Shown: positions 1-9,604, numbered from the stretch's first letter. The stretch is 64,000 bases of DNA from Excoecaria cochinchinensis (GCA_947683425.1 CANTUQ010000004.1:30624001-30688000), one strand, 5' to 3'. The notes: generated by a model from the sequence alone, not told the origin. Translations and numbers: made by a program.

Positions 1-194
1 TTGAGCTCACATCTGGAGTTTTAGATGTCCTATTGATCTGAAATTTATTGCATTTGAAAGTTGACATCTTGGGGAACAAATGTTAAGAGGAAGTTTTGCC
101 TTAAAATGTCATTTAGATATCCGTTTATCCTGAACAAAAATGAGTTGTGAAGCAGTCATGTATCCAAGCTTCTATTTTGCAAGCTTTTGGTAGG

Positions 195-297
195 TCACGG
201 TGGTAACCAAATTCATTACCACTATGACATATGAAAATGCTAGGCAGAATGCGTAGTTTTGACCTCACGGTGGTAACCAAATTCATTACCACCGTGA
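195..297. repeat. Inverted-repeat block in L0
   Basis: Two long inverted repeats. The second (265-297) has perfect 12-bp arms, TCACGGTGGTAA and TTACCACCGTGA, around a 9-nt loop. The first (195-227) is the same unit with changes in the right arm. Solo LTR S1 carries the matching unit at the same relative place (8827-8932). The block lies upstream of the TATA-like run, so probably in U3. Confidence 0.75.
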
Positions 298-840
298 CCC
301 CTTCTGTCTTGACCATTTTATGTGTTTTTCTTCCCGAATTGAACCCATATTGCACCGAAACTTTCTAGGATCTATCCGATGCATGTTTAGGATTATTAAA
401 TGAGTTTACGAATAGTTATCACTTGGAAAATAAACACGAATAGGATTAAGATTAATACAAACTAATAAAATAATTAGATGTAATTGTATGATTAGAATCT
501 AGTCAAGTTAAATGACATTTAAGGATTATAATACCTTCAGCTGTTTGAGCAAGTTATATTATAATGTGAATGTATTATGCATATCTGTACTTACGATCCT
601 CCTCTAAGAGTAGTATACTATGCTTAAGTGTAAATTGTATCATTGTATGATTAAGACTTTGCATCGTTAAGTATTGGCATATTAGTGTTCCCCTACTTGA
701 CCCTGGTGCTATAGAATAAAGATATGGGTATAGTGGGTTGGCATGAATTATATTATACGCTTTGAAATATGAATTGTATGATACATGACTGATTTTATGA
801 ACATATTTATATGTCTATTGTACTCTGGTTTATGCATGAT

Positions 841-1135
841 AATATATATATATATATATGCATTATGTGATTCGAAACGTGAATTCTTTTACGCATGACC
901 TGCGAGAGTCAGTCTAGTGGATAGTTAGGCATGCCTAATAGAGTTTCTTTAGCTGCAGCCCTTTGAACATTTGGACCCTGATCAGGTCCCTGTTTGGTTC
1001 CTCGCGAACCCTTTAGTGTGAATGGATCTTATTAAGATCCCCTTTCGTTAAAATGTTTTCGAATGTGGAAAATGATGTTGTTTTTCGATTCATACCCGTA
1101 AGGTACCCTGTGGCCGATTTGTACCCGTAAGGTAC
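841..1135 (+). promoter_or_regulatory. L0 TATA-like run, palindrome and hairpin chain
   Basis: An alternating TA run (841-860) is followed by the 14-bp palindrome TTAGGCATGCCTAA (925-938). Then come short inverted repeats: GGACC/GGTCC (973-989), GGTTC/GAACC (996-1010), GGATCTT/AAGATCC (1024-1040) and GTACC/GGTAC (1121-1135). The same series occurs in the other chromovirus LTRs. Placing the promoter at the TA run is inference. Confidence 0.55.
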
Positions 1136-1755
1136 TGCCCGTATACTCGTTATCCCCTATTTTGAGTCAGCAGGTATTCAATTTATTTTGTTGATATGAT
1201 AAGAAATATAATATTCGAATGAGTAAGATTTTGCATATGTGAATCAATTATGAATTTCTGAATGTTTAAAATGTGGCTCAAGCATGTATATTGTGGGTGG
1301 TTAGTTGCATATATCGTGTTGTGACTGCGTTTGGATATGAATTAATATGTATATGAAGGCGTGCTAGAATTACTAAATGCCATGGTTAATTTGTATGTAC
1401 ATCAATGTGATTCGGTACTGCTAACTGTTATGGTTAAGTATGTGAATTAGTATGTGTGTGAATGTGTTCTTGAGCCAGTCTTGAGGCGGTTCTGATATTT
1501 GATTCCCTGGTAAGTATATGCACGTGAGATTGTATGTATTTCTGAAGGATAGTATTTGTACCTTATATGGTATTCTGCCTGCTTTGGTTCGTTTGATCGA
1601 GTTTATGAATGTGGTTATGATCTTCTAAATGCATGGTTTTTATATACATGCATATTATATATATGTGTTATGAATTTTTGCATATGCCATTTGCTTGTGT
1701 TATGCCTTGACGACCATTGTGAATGGCCGTCCATATTGCTTATGTGTTTTCCCCA

Positions 1756-1792
1756 CTAAGCGTTATCGCTTAGCACGGGTTCTTTTCCCGTG
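1756..1792 (+). other. L0 tandem double hairpin
   Basis: Two abutting stem-loops: CTAAGCG-ttat-CGCTTAG (1756-1773), then CACGGG/CCCGTG (1774-1792). CCCCA lies before and CAGGTG after. The pair recurs in almost every related LTR in the window, in either orientation. Function unknown. Confidence 0.7.
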
Positions 1793-2869
1793 CAGGTGGA
1801 AGGTTTGGTTTTGTTCGTGCCGCGCATCTACAAGGTTGACCACTGTAACGCACGCTAGCCGGATCCCCTGCGGCCGCCCGCTCGAGGGCGATCGGGGCAT
1901 TTGAGGGTCCGCTGACAGCTTGCAACGAATTACAAGTGCGTCCATTTTGGGCAACAAGGAGGTGTCATGGAATCGCCACCCAATAGAACATTGGGAAAGT
2001 TTCTCTCGCCTCGGAGAGCCCAAGACTATGCATAGTATCCATTTTGGGCCAACCAAAGGGGTCTTGGAGGGTAAACCTCTCGCCCTAAGGAGCCTCGGAT
2101 TAACGTTAAAGTTTCGTGACACAAGAGGTGTCTTGGAGGTCATAGTTCCAATGAGTGATCGGATAGACCTCTCACCTCTTTGAGCCCAAAGACCAGAGAT
2201 GGGTTCGGGACTTCTCATTTATTCGTACCTTGATTGATTTTACAATTCGATTTTGAGTCTATTAGTTCACTCTCTCTCCACACGATGCAATTTGATTAAA
2301 GTGCAATTATTCAGATTTGAAAAGCGGTAAATGAACGAGTAAATAATGAAAGTGATAAATTACAATAACATAAGGAGCGGAATACAACTCCCTTTTATAA
2401 ATATGCGATACATACACAAAGCGGGGCATTGCTTATTTTGAGGACTTTGGTCCTCGCATGCATCATTATTAAAATGGATATTTCTATTGTGAGGATTTTA
2501 TTGGATAAAATAGGACATTGGGTCCTTGATTTTATGAAGAATTTAGTTTATTAAATATAAAACGTTTGGCCGATTTTTACATTAGCGAGAAATACAACAA
2601 TTTTGTCATATACTGGAGAAACAATAAATAAATACATGAAATAAAAAGAGAGGGAGATAGGGAACTAAACCAGGCGAACTTTCCATATACGGGAGAACTC
2701 CCTCAGGCTCCAGCCGGTCCAAGAAACAAAAACATACTCTCGCAAAACAAGCCAAAAGGATGTTAAAATACAGAAAAAATTATAAATAAACATAAAAATT
2801 TGAGTGAACAAAAAGGGAAAAGGAAAAGATTTGAAAATGTGGGACAGAACCCACCGATGGGCTATGCTG

Positions 2870-3010
2870 AATGACCGGCGGGCGTCGGTCAAGGTGAACA
2901 GAACAGCCCGTCGCTCACTCGAAGGGAGCCGTCTGTGAGGGTGACCGACGGGCTATGCTTAAAGGTGCCCGATGGGCGTCGGTCAAAGCAGATGACCCGT
3001 CGGTCACCGT
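2870..3010 (-). repeat. CpG-rich inverted repeats in the Tat 3' LTR (block 1)
   Basis: Several degenerate copies of GACCGACGGGCGTCGGTC-like units, each a 6-bp stem CCGACG/CGTCGG with a two-base loop. The matching block in the 5' LTR is at about 18900-19060. Confidence 0.6.
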
Positions 3011-3500
3011 TGTCCCAGAAAAACAAAAACCTTTCAAAAGGCAAAAAGACAAATTTTACATAGACCCAAAAAGAATAGAAGCGAGAAATAAAAAAGGGGA
3101 CAAGAGCAAAGATAATATTGAAAATGAAGGTAAAAAAAAGGACAGAAAAGGGCCCAGAATATTTACCCTCAGAACAACCTTTTGGTTGGATTTCTTGTTG
3201 TTGTCTGGCTTCCCACACGCTCCACAAAAAGCTCCGAAGAAAAAGATCAAATGTAGAAGATAGAGTGTGTCCTCAACAGTTTGACGAAAATTGAGTTTCG
3301 GGAATAAAAAACCCGTGAAAAAATCAACTAGATCCTCTTTCTTTTGAAGATTTGATTCTTGAATTAGTTAGATCTTTTTAGAAATGTGTTTGTTGGAAGA
3401 GAGAGAAAACGCGCGTGAATTTTGGCAGAGTTTCTCCTATTTTTGCAAATTTTCCAACCCCTTTTTATGAGAAAAATGAAAGCTTTTATAGGCCAGGAGT

Positions 3501-3664
3501 GACCGACGGGCGTCGGAAGAATCCTACTGACACAAGGATTCATCCGATGGCCCTGCAACCTGATCGACGGGCCTGCCATTTTGACCGACGGGCGTCGGAA
3601 GAATCCTTCTGACACAAGGATTCATCCGATAACCCTGCCACCTAACCGACGGGCTGGCCGTCCG
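3501..3664 (-). repeat. 82-bp tandem duplication with inverted repeats in the Tat 3' LTR (block 2)
   Basis: Two copies of an 82-bp unit begin at 3501 and 3583. Each opens with CCGACGGGCGTCGG and carries a second hairpin with arms GAATCCT/AGGATTC. The 5' LTR keeps the same duplication at about 19552-19715. It lies 200-360 bp inside the LTR start in the element's orientation. Confidence 0.7.
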
Positions 3665-3860
3665 TCGAGGAAAACATACTTTTTTTGGACCTTAAAAACT
3701 CCCCGTTTTCTCCCCTTCTGCCTACGAAACGTAAAAAGACCCGTTTCTCGTGGAGCATGGGACTAAGGCCTCCGAATCCAAACCATTTGTACAGGCTCGG
3801 ATGCCGATTTCATCATAGGGTAATCTCTGATCCAGACCGCTCCGGGACACGGTGCTTACA

Positions 3861-3879
3861 GTTGCCCCCAGTTTTGGGG
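3861..3879 (-). other. Polypurine tract region of the Tat-type element
   Basis: On the minus strand a G-rich stretch (ACTGGGGGCAAC) lies directly before the TG that opens the 3' LTR. This is the expected place for plus-strand DNA priming. The exact tract limits are inferred. Confidence 0.55.
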
Positions 3880-4060
3880 AACTAGTGCACGAGCGCCTAG
3901 ATGAGCCAAAATTCAGAGAAAGGACAGAAAGGAAGAAAGCGTACCTGTGGCGGTTCTTATCTTCCGTGCCTTTTATCGGGTAGACCTCATCTCAGTCTGT
4001 TCGGTGGGTGAAGATATCCTTATCGGTCTCGTCTCGACTTGTGGGTGTTGGTGAGATGTA
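3880..4060 (-). other. Tat 3' UTR, start of the non-coding stretch
   Basis: No coding potential on either strand matches the element. It lies between the PPT and the tandem repeats. Confidence 0.5.
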
Positions 4061-4620
4061 GCATTCTCTAGCCACGACCTCGATATGAAGAGCAATGTTT
4101 CTTTAACCACGACTTCGATTGTTTCTGCTGGCCTCGTTTCGGCTCGCGCAGTGTTGAGGAGATGTAGCACTCTCTGATTACAAACCCGATGTGAAGAGCA
4201 GTGTTTCTCTAACTGCAGCTTCTGTTTCTGCTGGCCTCGTCTCGGCTCGCGCAGTGTTGAGGAGGTGTAGCACTCTTTGACTACAAAGCCGATGTGAAGA
4301 GCAGTGTTTCTCTAACCGTAGCTTCTGTTTCTGCTGGCCTCGTCTCGGCTCGCGTAGTGTTGAGGAGGTGTAGCACTCTCTGACTACAAACCCGATGTGA
4401 AGAGCAGTGTTTCTCTAACCGCAGGTTCAATTGTTGAGAAGATGTAGCACTCTCTGACTACAACCCGATGTGAAGAGCAGTGTTTCTCTAACCGCAGCTT
4501 CGATCGTTGAGAAGCGGTACTCTCTGACTACAAACCCGATGTGAAGAGCAGTATTTCTCTAACCGCAGCTTCGATTGTTGAGAAGCGGTACTCTCTGACC
4601 ACAGTCTCTGCTCGTTGGCA
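4061..4620 (-). repeat. Tandem repeats in the Tat 3' UTR (about 6 copies)
   Basis: On the plus strand, units opening GCACTCTCTGACTACA start near 4061, 4166, 4269, 4372, 4446 and 4516, with a partial one near 4590. The first three are about 103 bp and contain a block with CTGCTGGCCTCGTCTCGGCT; the later ones are about 70-74 bp and lack it. Tandem repeats in the 3' UTR are known for Tat/Ogre elements, where they can seed satellite DNA (Macas and co-workers). The two unit lengths in one element suggest loss or gain of an internal ~30-bp block followed by amplification. Confidence 0.85.
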
Positions 4621-5051
4621 TTGATTCTTTCTTTCTGTAAGACTTAGAAAGTAAAATATGCAGGAAAAGTGGTGAGCATGCACGTGAGATGCATATATAT
4701 GCAGGAGCAGGATAAGAATTCGTCTAAGTGGATTTGGAGGCGACAGCTGGTTTGGTCGTAATTTGCAGTAGGATCGGTGCCCTCTGGAATTGCTTTTTAG
4801 TTTCATGCCTCTGGGGGATTATGAGGTTCTCTTTTGATACCTGTAGTAATTGTTTTGAAGGTAGTGCGTCCCTCGTGGATTTTTGCACTAGCTTTTCTTA
4901 GTGGGAGGTGCATCCTTTCGGATTTTCACACAACCCTGTGCCTAACTTTTGCCTGGAATGGACCCAACCCACTCCAGCGGCTTTCTTCTTTTTTTCTTCT
5001 TCTTCTTTCTTTCTTTTTTTTTTTTAGATATGGCTGTAAGAGAAACTGAGG
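4621..5051. other. Non-coding 3' UTR with a long pyrimidine tract
   Basis: Nothing recognisable on the element's own strand. On the plus strand a C/T-rich tract (about 4981-5025) ends in TTTAG at 5027, 24 bases before the antisense ORF. This resembles a 3' splice site or a leader for the antisense ORF (inference). The short plus-strand ORF in front of it has no family resemblance. Confidence 0.4.
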
Positions 5052-5552
5052 ATGCTGTATGAGCCACCTCCTCGGGTCATTCCACAGTACTCGCCGAGCC
5101 ATTTTCTTTCGCGTCGACGGCTATATGAGTGTGCCACTACTGGTGAAGGCATTACCAGATTTGGTGAACTGTTAGATGACGATATCAGTTTCACGTCTGC
5201 CTGGCTCCCACTGTCTCATGTGGTCATCGATGGGCCATCGGGGTGTGTTCCCCTCTGTGGGCTCCGTCAAGCAACTTTCTGCATCATTTCTCGATGTGCA
5301 CGTCAGCTTGGGATGACCCAGGATATGGTGAGGGTTCCCTTATTTTTTCAGGGAGGAGCTCTTTCGGCTACCTTCGCCTCTAGGTATCATGAGCTGTGGA
5401 GCAAACTACCAGTGAAGACTGTTATTCCGAGGTTCGGCGATCATTCTGTGGCTTCAACCAGCGAGTACAAGAAATGGGTCCTTAGTCCAGTATCTGATAA
5501 TAGGACACGAGGGCTCAAGCATCTGGTTGGCGAGAGCAGTGGTAGGACTTAG
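5052..5552 (+). CDS. Antisense ORF in the Tat 3' UTR; plant-mobile-domain-like fragment
   Basis: This 166-codon open frame runs opposite to the Tat element, between the integrase end (5942) and the 3' LTR. Near residues 80-130 the text CARQLGMTQD, then FASRYHELWSKL and EYKKWV, resembles the C-terminal half of the plant mobile domain (aminotransferase-like PMD), in which an R-x-(F/L)-G-x-x-Q segment precedes aromatic Y..W motifs. Some Tat elements are known to carry extra antisense ORFs, including PMD-type ones, in this position. It is shorter than a full PMD protein and the upstream part is not visible in frame, so it may be a remnant. Function in the element is unknown. A profile search would settle the family. 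Confidence 0.55.
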   Translation: MLYEPPPRVIPQYSPSHFLSRRRLYECATTGEGITRFGELLDDDISFTSAWLPLSHVVIDGPSGCVPLCGLRQATFCIISRCARQLGMTQDMVRVPLFFQGGALSATFASRYHELWSKLPVKTVIPRFGDHSVASTSEYKKWVLSPVSDNRTRGLKHLVGESSGRT

Positions 5553-5941
5553 CTTAGCTTACATATGTATTTCTTTTGGTGTTACATTTCTTTTTAATGC
5601 AGAACTAGAAAATGATGAAAATGAAAAGAATAACATTCGTTTTATTTCACAAAATTGTGTACATTTCCATGTAATTTCAGCATACATGATCAGTTTTGAC
5701 ATTAACTCGACCGTGTACGCCCTATTAATACATGAAACCAAATTTTAACAGCATCAACTCCTGTTACCAATCGGCCCTCTCGGGTTTTCACGATTGCACA
5801 TTTTCTTTCGTGCCTCTTATTTTTGCACAGGATGCCTTTTTTCGGTTTTCACCCTGTCGAGGCGCCAAATTTTAGCACGGCCGCCTTTTTTCAGTTTTCA
5901 ACCTGCGGGGCATTTTATTCTCTTCTTATTTATTTTGGTCT
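5553..5941. other. Spacer between the antisense ORF and pol
   Basis: AT-rich, with a short stretch around 5780-5930 of TTTTCGGTTTTC-like repeats. No protein family is recognisable. It corresponds to the start of the element's 3' UTR. Confidence 0.45.
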
Positions 5942-7114
5942 TTAGCCATGGAACCTTTTAAGTCTTTCGACATTAGTCGGCTCTTTGAATTCATTTCCAT
6001 CGCTATCCGACAAGATTGCTGCTCCTTTGGACAACAGCTTCTTAAGGATATACGGCCCTTCCTAGGTCGGTTTGAATTTTCCTCTGATATCCGGTATACC
6101 TGGTCTCATTTGCTTGAACACTAAGTCCCCTTCCTTCAGCGGATGCTTTCTCACCTTCTTCCCGAATGTCCTGGCCAACCTCTTCTGGTAGATCTAATTA
6201 TGATAATAAGCCTTCAGCCTACTCTCATCCAGTAAGTTTAAGTGCTGTAGCCTCTGTCGTGCCCATTCAGCCTCCGGAATTTGGGCTTTCACAATCACCC
6301 TCAACAATCGGAGCTCTATCTCAACTGGCAGTACTGCCTCCGTCCCGTAGACTAGAGAATATGGCGTAGCGCCTGTAGATGTCCTTACCGTTGTCCTGTA
6401 TCCCCATAGTGCGAAGGGTAGCTTCTCTGCCCAGTCTTTGTAACTTTGGACCATCTTGGATAGGATCCTCTTCACATTTTTATTGGCAGCCTCTACTGCC
6501 CCGTTAGCTTGTGGTCGGTAGGGAGAGGATCTATGGTGCTTGATACCATATTTCAAAAGGAGCTTCCTGGTTTCCCCCATGAACTGCACCCCGTTGTCAG
6601 ACACTATGTGGTGAGGGAGGCCATATCTGCAGATCAGATTTCTCTCTATGAACTTGGCCATATCCCTTGCGTCAATCATTTTGAAGGATTCTGTCTCTAC
6701 CCATTTGGTAAAATAGTCAATTCCCACTATGATGTATCTGTGTCTGTTAGATGCCGTAGGGCGAATCTCTCCAATGATATCTATCCCCCAAATAGCGAAA
6801 GGCCAAGGCGATGTCAGGTTGTGTAGCTCTGATACTGGCAGATGTCTCAAATCTGCGTACTGTTAGGATAACTGGCATTGCATGACATACTTTGAGCAGT
6901 CATTGTCCATCGTAAGCCAATAGAAGCCTTGCCTCATGATTTTCTTTGCCAGAGTTAAACAGTTCATGTGAGCCCCACAGACGCCTGCATGGGTCTCCTC
7001 CATTACCTGGCGGGCTTCTTTTTCATTTAAGCACCTGAGCTTAATCCCGTCTGCCTGTCTTTTGTACAACACTCCTTCCAAGGATATGAACTGAGCAGAT
7101 AGCTTCCGGATCAT
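5942..7114 (-). pseudogene. Tat integrase (decayed)
   Basis: C-terminal module of pol. The zinc-binding part (7114-6863) shows H-x3-H (HAGVCGAH; first H at HAG) and a later C...C pair. The core (6850-6194) shows the DDE residues in GIDIIG, VSDNGVQF and QANGAVEAANK. Stops interrupt it between zinc domain and core (near 6860) and again near 6193, the latter a CAG-to-TAG type change. Downstream residues to a natural-looking stop at 5942-5944 are still recognisable as the integrase C-terminal domain. No chromodomain is seen, as usual for Tat. It cannot give a full-length enzyme as it stands. Confidence 0.85.
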
Positions 7115-7138
7115 TCTCTGGTCTTTCTCGGTAGCTTC

Positions 7139-7855
7139 CTATGGAAACCTAGCGTTTTCCAAATAATTCATAATGTCAAAATACCATGGTTTTCCATCTG
7201 CCACTTCTACTTCCATTACTGGCTTGATCTCAAAGAAGGGCTTCTCAGAACTCGAAATCAGCACTGGTTTCATAGCTACCCCTTCAGGATTATCCCACAT
7301 CGATACTAGGGTTGCCAACGCATCAGTTAGACGGTTCTCATCTCTTGGCACGAAGTGGAAAGCGCAGGTTTCAAACTGCCCACATATCTCTTTCAAATAT
7401 TCAACATAGGGTACCGGCCGCTCTTCTTTTACAGCCCACTCACCTCGGATTTGGTTAATCACCAAGGATGAGTCACCAAAGACTTCTATGTTCTTTGCCC
7501 CCAAAGCAGCTAAAGCTTCTAACCCGAAAGTGCATGCTTCATATTCGGCTTCATTGTTGGTCGCTTTGTACCTCAACTTCTTGGCTAGAGGGAGTTTCTC
7601 ATTATCTGGGGTTGTCTAAATAATTCCAACTCCGGGCCCCTTGTTATTCACTGCCCCGTCGAAGTGTAACTGCCATCCTTGGACAGAAACCGCGACTATG
7701 CTCTTATCAGGAAAGGTGAACTCGGGGGTGTCCCCTTGAATAGGATGCTCAGCAAGAAATTCGGCTACGGCTCGCCCTTTAATAGTTTTGTGAGTGATGT
7801 ATTCAACATCAAACTCCTGTAGCAAAAGCAGCCACCTCCCCATCTTACCAAGCAA
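7139..7855 (-). pseudogene. Tat second (archaeal-type) RNase H (decayed)
   Basis: Follows the connection domain, which includes GRWLLLLQEFDVEYI near 7830. Catalytic-type residues are visible as HFDGAVN (Asp), NNEAEYEA (Glu) and VFGDSSLV (Asp). A stop near 7614 splits it into 7855-7616 and 7576-7139. An extra RNase H of this type after the normal one is a hallmark of the Tat/Ogre lineage. The upstream part of this region was separated from the RT by insertion of solo LTR S1. Confidence 0.85.
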
Positions 7856-8826
7856 AGACGGTGTAACACCCCAAAACCGCCCTAGTAGTTTGAGCCTGTC
7901 TGAGTCTATTTGTGCCTATCTATGTTTATATATGTGTGCGTATTTAGGTGCATTGTGATGTTGCATGCATGTGAATTTATGTAAGTGTGTGTTTATGTTA
8001 GTGAGGTATGAGGAGAGGAGTTGTACTAGTGTGTGCTTAAAGTATGGGAGTAGGGTATGCATGTGGGATCACTTCCTATGGGAGAGTGACACTTGGCTAG
8101 AAGATAAGGATGAATTATTGGGTAAATGAGAGAGGGGACAGCTGTAAACTATTTTGCTTCTTCTTCCTCTTCCCGTTGCCCTCCTCTTCCTCACGCTGTT
8201 TTCATCTTCTTTTCCCTTTTCCTCTTCTTTCCTTCTCCTTCCTTGCATATTTCTGCTCTTCCCTCCTTCTTGGGTGATTATTATAACTGGTTTTGTGTCT
8301 TAGGTTCTTCTCTTCCTCTTTTCTAGGTTTAATTTTTTTTCATTTATGTGTTATCTTAGAATTAAACCTGGTTGTGTTTGATTTGTGGTTCAGAGGAGCT
8401 TCCTAGAACATCTAAAGGGAAAGAAAAAGCTAGTGGAAGCGGGGCTCACGACTAGGAGCGAAGGAAATCAGGTTTGGGAACATTTGTATGATTTGTGCAT
8501 TTTATTGGGTACTGATGACTGTTAGTATTATTGTGAAATTGATGAACAATATTAAGTGGATTTGTATGTGTATGATGTGAATATTGTGATTTGAAGTGAG
8601 TTGTTTCAAGTGTAAAGTATTGAGTTTAAGATTGTTGTATGAAATTCTTTTAGGAGGAAATATTGCTTTTAAGAATTTTAAGTTTGATCTTGTAATTATT
8701 TGATTTGAGCATGTTAATTGACTTGTATATTTAGATGTAAGTGAGAAAGAATGGATGAAGTGCTGGGTGTGTTTTTGGATGTGGTTTAGAGTAGTTTTGC
8801 CGGCAATTGTCGCAACAGGGCATGTT

Positions 8827-8932
8827 TCACGGTGGCAACCGATTTGGTTACCGCCGTGAGGTCTGTCAAGGTTGCATTCTGTCCAAGATCTTGGTATGTC
8901 ACGGTGGCAATGAATTTGGTTACCACCGTGAC
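8827..8932. repeat. Inverted-repeat block in S1
   Basis: Two hairpin units, 8827-8859 and 8898-8932. The second has 10-bp arms GTCACGGTGG/CCACCGTGAC plus a few more pairs. These are the same kind of unit, at the same LTR position, as the L0 block at 195-297. Confidence 0.75.
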
Positions 8933-9137
8933 CCAACCTGTTTTTGTAATAAATGCTTATTCGTTAATTGTAAGGTCTAAGTGTGGAAATAAATGGTTAT
9001 GTATACTCAATGACATTGAATTAACGCTTTATTTTGATAAGGTATATAGTGTTTCTGAATAATGGATGATGTCTATGTGAATTCAATGATAGATTTAATT
9101 TGGATGGTCCTAGCCTGCAAACCAAATAAGTGGATAG

Positions 9138-9344
9138 TTAGGCATGCCTAATAGAGTTATGTGTAGCTGCAGCCATGTGTACGATTTGGACCCTGATTAG
9201 GTCCCCCGATTGGATCTTCGTGATCTTTCTGTTGAATCTTACCTAAGATTCTATGCGAAAATATTGTGGGACAAGAATGAAAAGAATGCCTTGATGCCTT
9301 CGGGCGTCTATGTGATATGATTTGATATTGATACCTTCGGGTAT
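9138..9344 (+). promoter_or_regulatory. S1 palindrome and hairpin chain
   Basis: TTAGGCATGCCTAA (9138-9151), GGACC/GGTCC (9188-9204), GATC-ttcgt-GATC (9213-9225), GAATCTT/AAGATTC (9234-9251), ATACC/GGTAT (9331-9344). Compared with L0, GGATCTT/AAGATCC became GAATCTT/AAGATTC and GTACC/GGTAC became ATACC/GGTAT, so both arms changed together. Confidence 0.6.
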
Positions 9345-9567
9345 TTATGTGTACTCGTTATTCATGGTTTTCATTGAGCAGGTAATTTTGTGGGTTACAT
9401 GTATGAAGTCTGAATAATGATTTGTTAAGATAAACTTCTTATGGTATATGAATGATGTTGATTACTAAGATTTATGTTGTGTGATGCTAACTTATGAATG
9501 TGCCACCAGCATGTGTTTTATCTGTTAACGCCACTGTGAGTGGCGATTATGTATTTTGTGTTCCCCA

Positions 9568-9604
9568 CTAAGCGATTTCGCTTAGCACGGGTATTTTATC
9601 CGTG
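9568..9604 (+). other. S1 tandem double hairpin
   Basis: CTAAGCGA-tt-TCGCTTAG (9568-9585) abuts a CACGG/CCGTG stem (9586-9604). CCCCA precedes and CAGGTG follows, as in the other LTRs. Confidence 0.7.

Larger units (their letters stand above)
1..1843 (+). mobile_element. L0: left part of a chromovirus-type LTR, split by the Tat element
   Basis: The order of landmarks matches the complete LTRs at 38208-40776 and 7862-9997: an inverted-repeat block near 195-297, a TATA-like run at 841-860, the palindrome at 925-938, a hairpin series, and a double hairpin at 1756-1792. The LTR start lies before the window. It stops at 1843, where the Tat-type element begins, and resumes at 19912. An uninterrupted related copy at about 53221-53290 has the same sequence across the insertion point, which supports the split. 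No gene is visible; the short ORFs here are not conserved between LTR copies. Confidence 0.85.
1844..3860 (-). mobile_element. 3' LTR of the Tat-type element
   Basis: Matches 17919-19911 over its length, with substitutions and small indels. On the minus strand it starts TGTAAGCACCGTG at 3860 and ends ...CGTTACA at 1844. It has about 18 extra bases near 1852-1870 compared with the 5' LTR, in a stretch rich in six- and eight-base palindromes. It contains CpG-rich inverted repeats and an 82-bp tandem duplication. Confidence 0.9.

Noticed and set aside
1852..1890. Cloning-vector polylinker contamination
   Set aside because: Both flanks continue as the same LTR and its target site, and the 5' LTR shares part of the string. 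Natural LTR variation is more likely.
4834..5049. Plus-strand ORF before the antisense ORF
   Set aside because: Hydrophobic and Phe-rich only because of the pyrimidine tract; not in frame with the antisense ORF and no motif seen.
8126..8326. Possible small secreted or membrane peptide in S1
   Set aside because: A Ser/Phe/Leu-rich translation of the CT-rich LTR tract; the same tract in other LTRs is not open.
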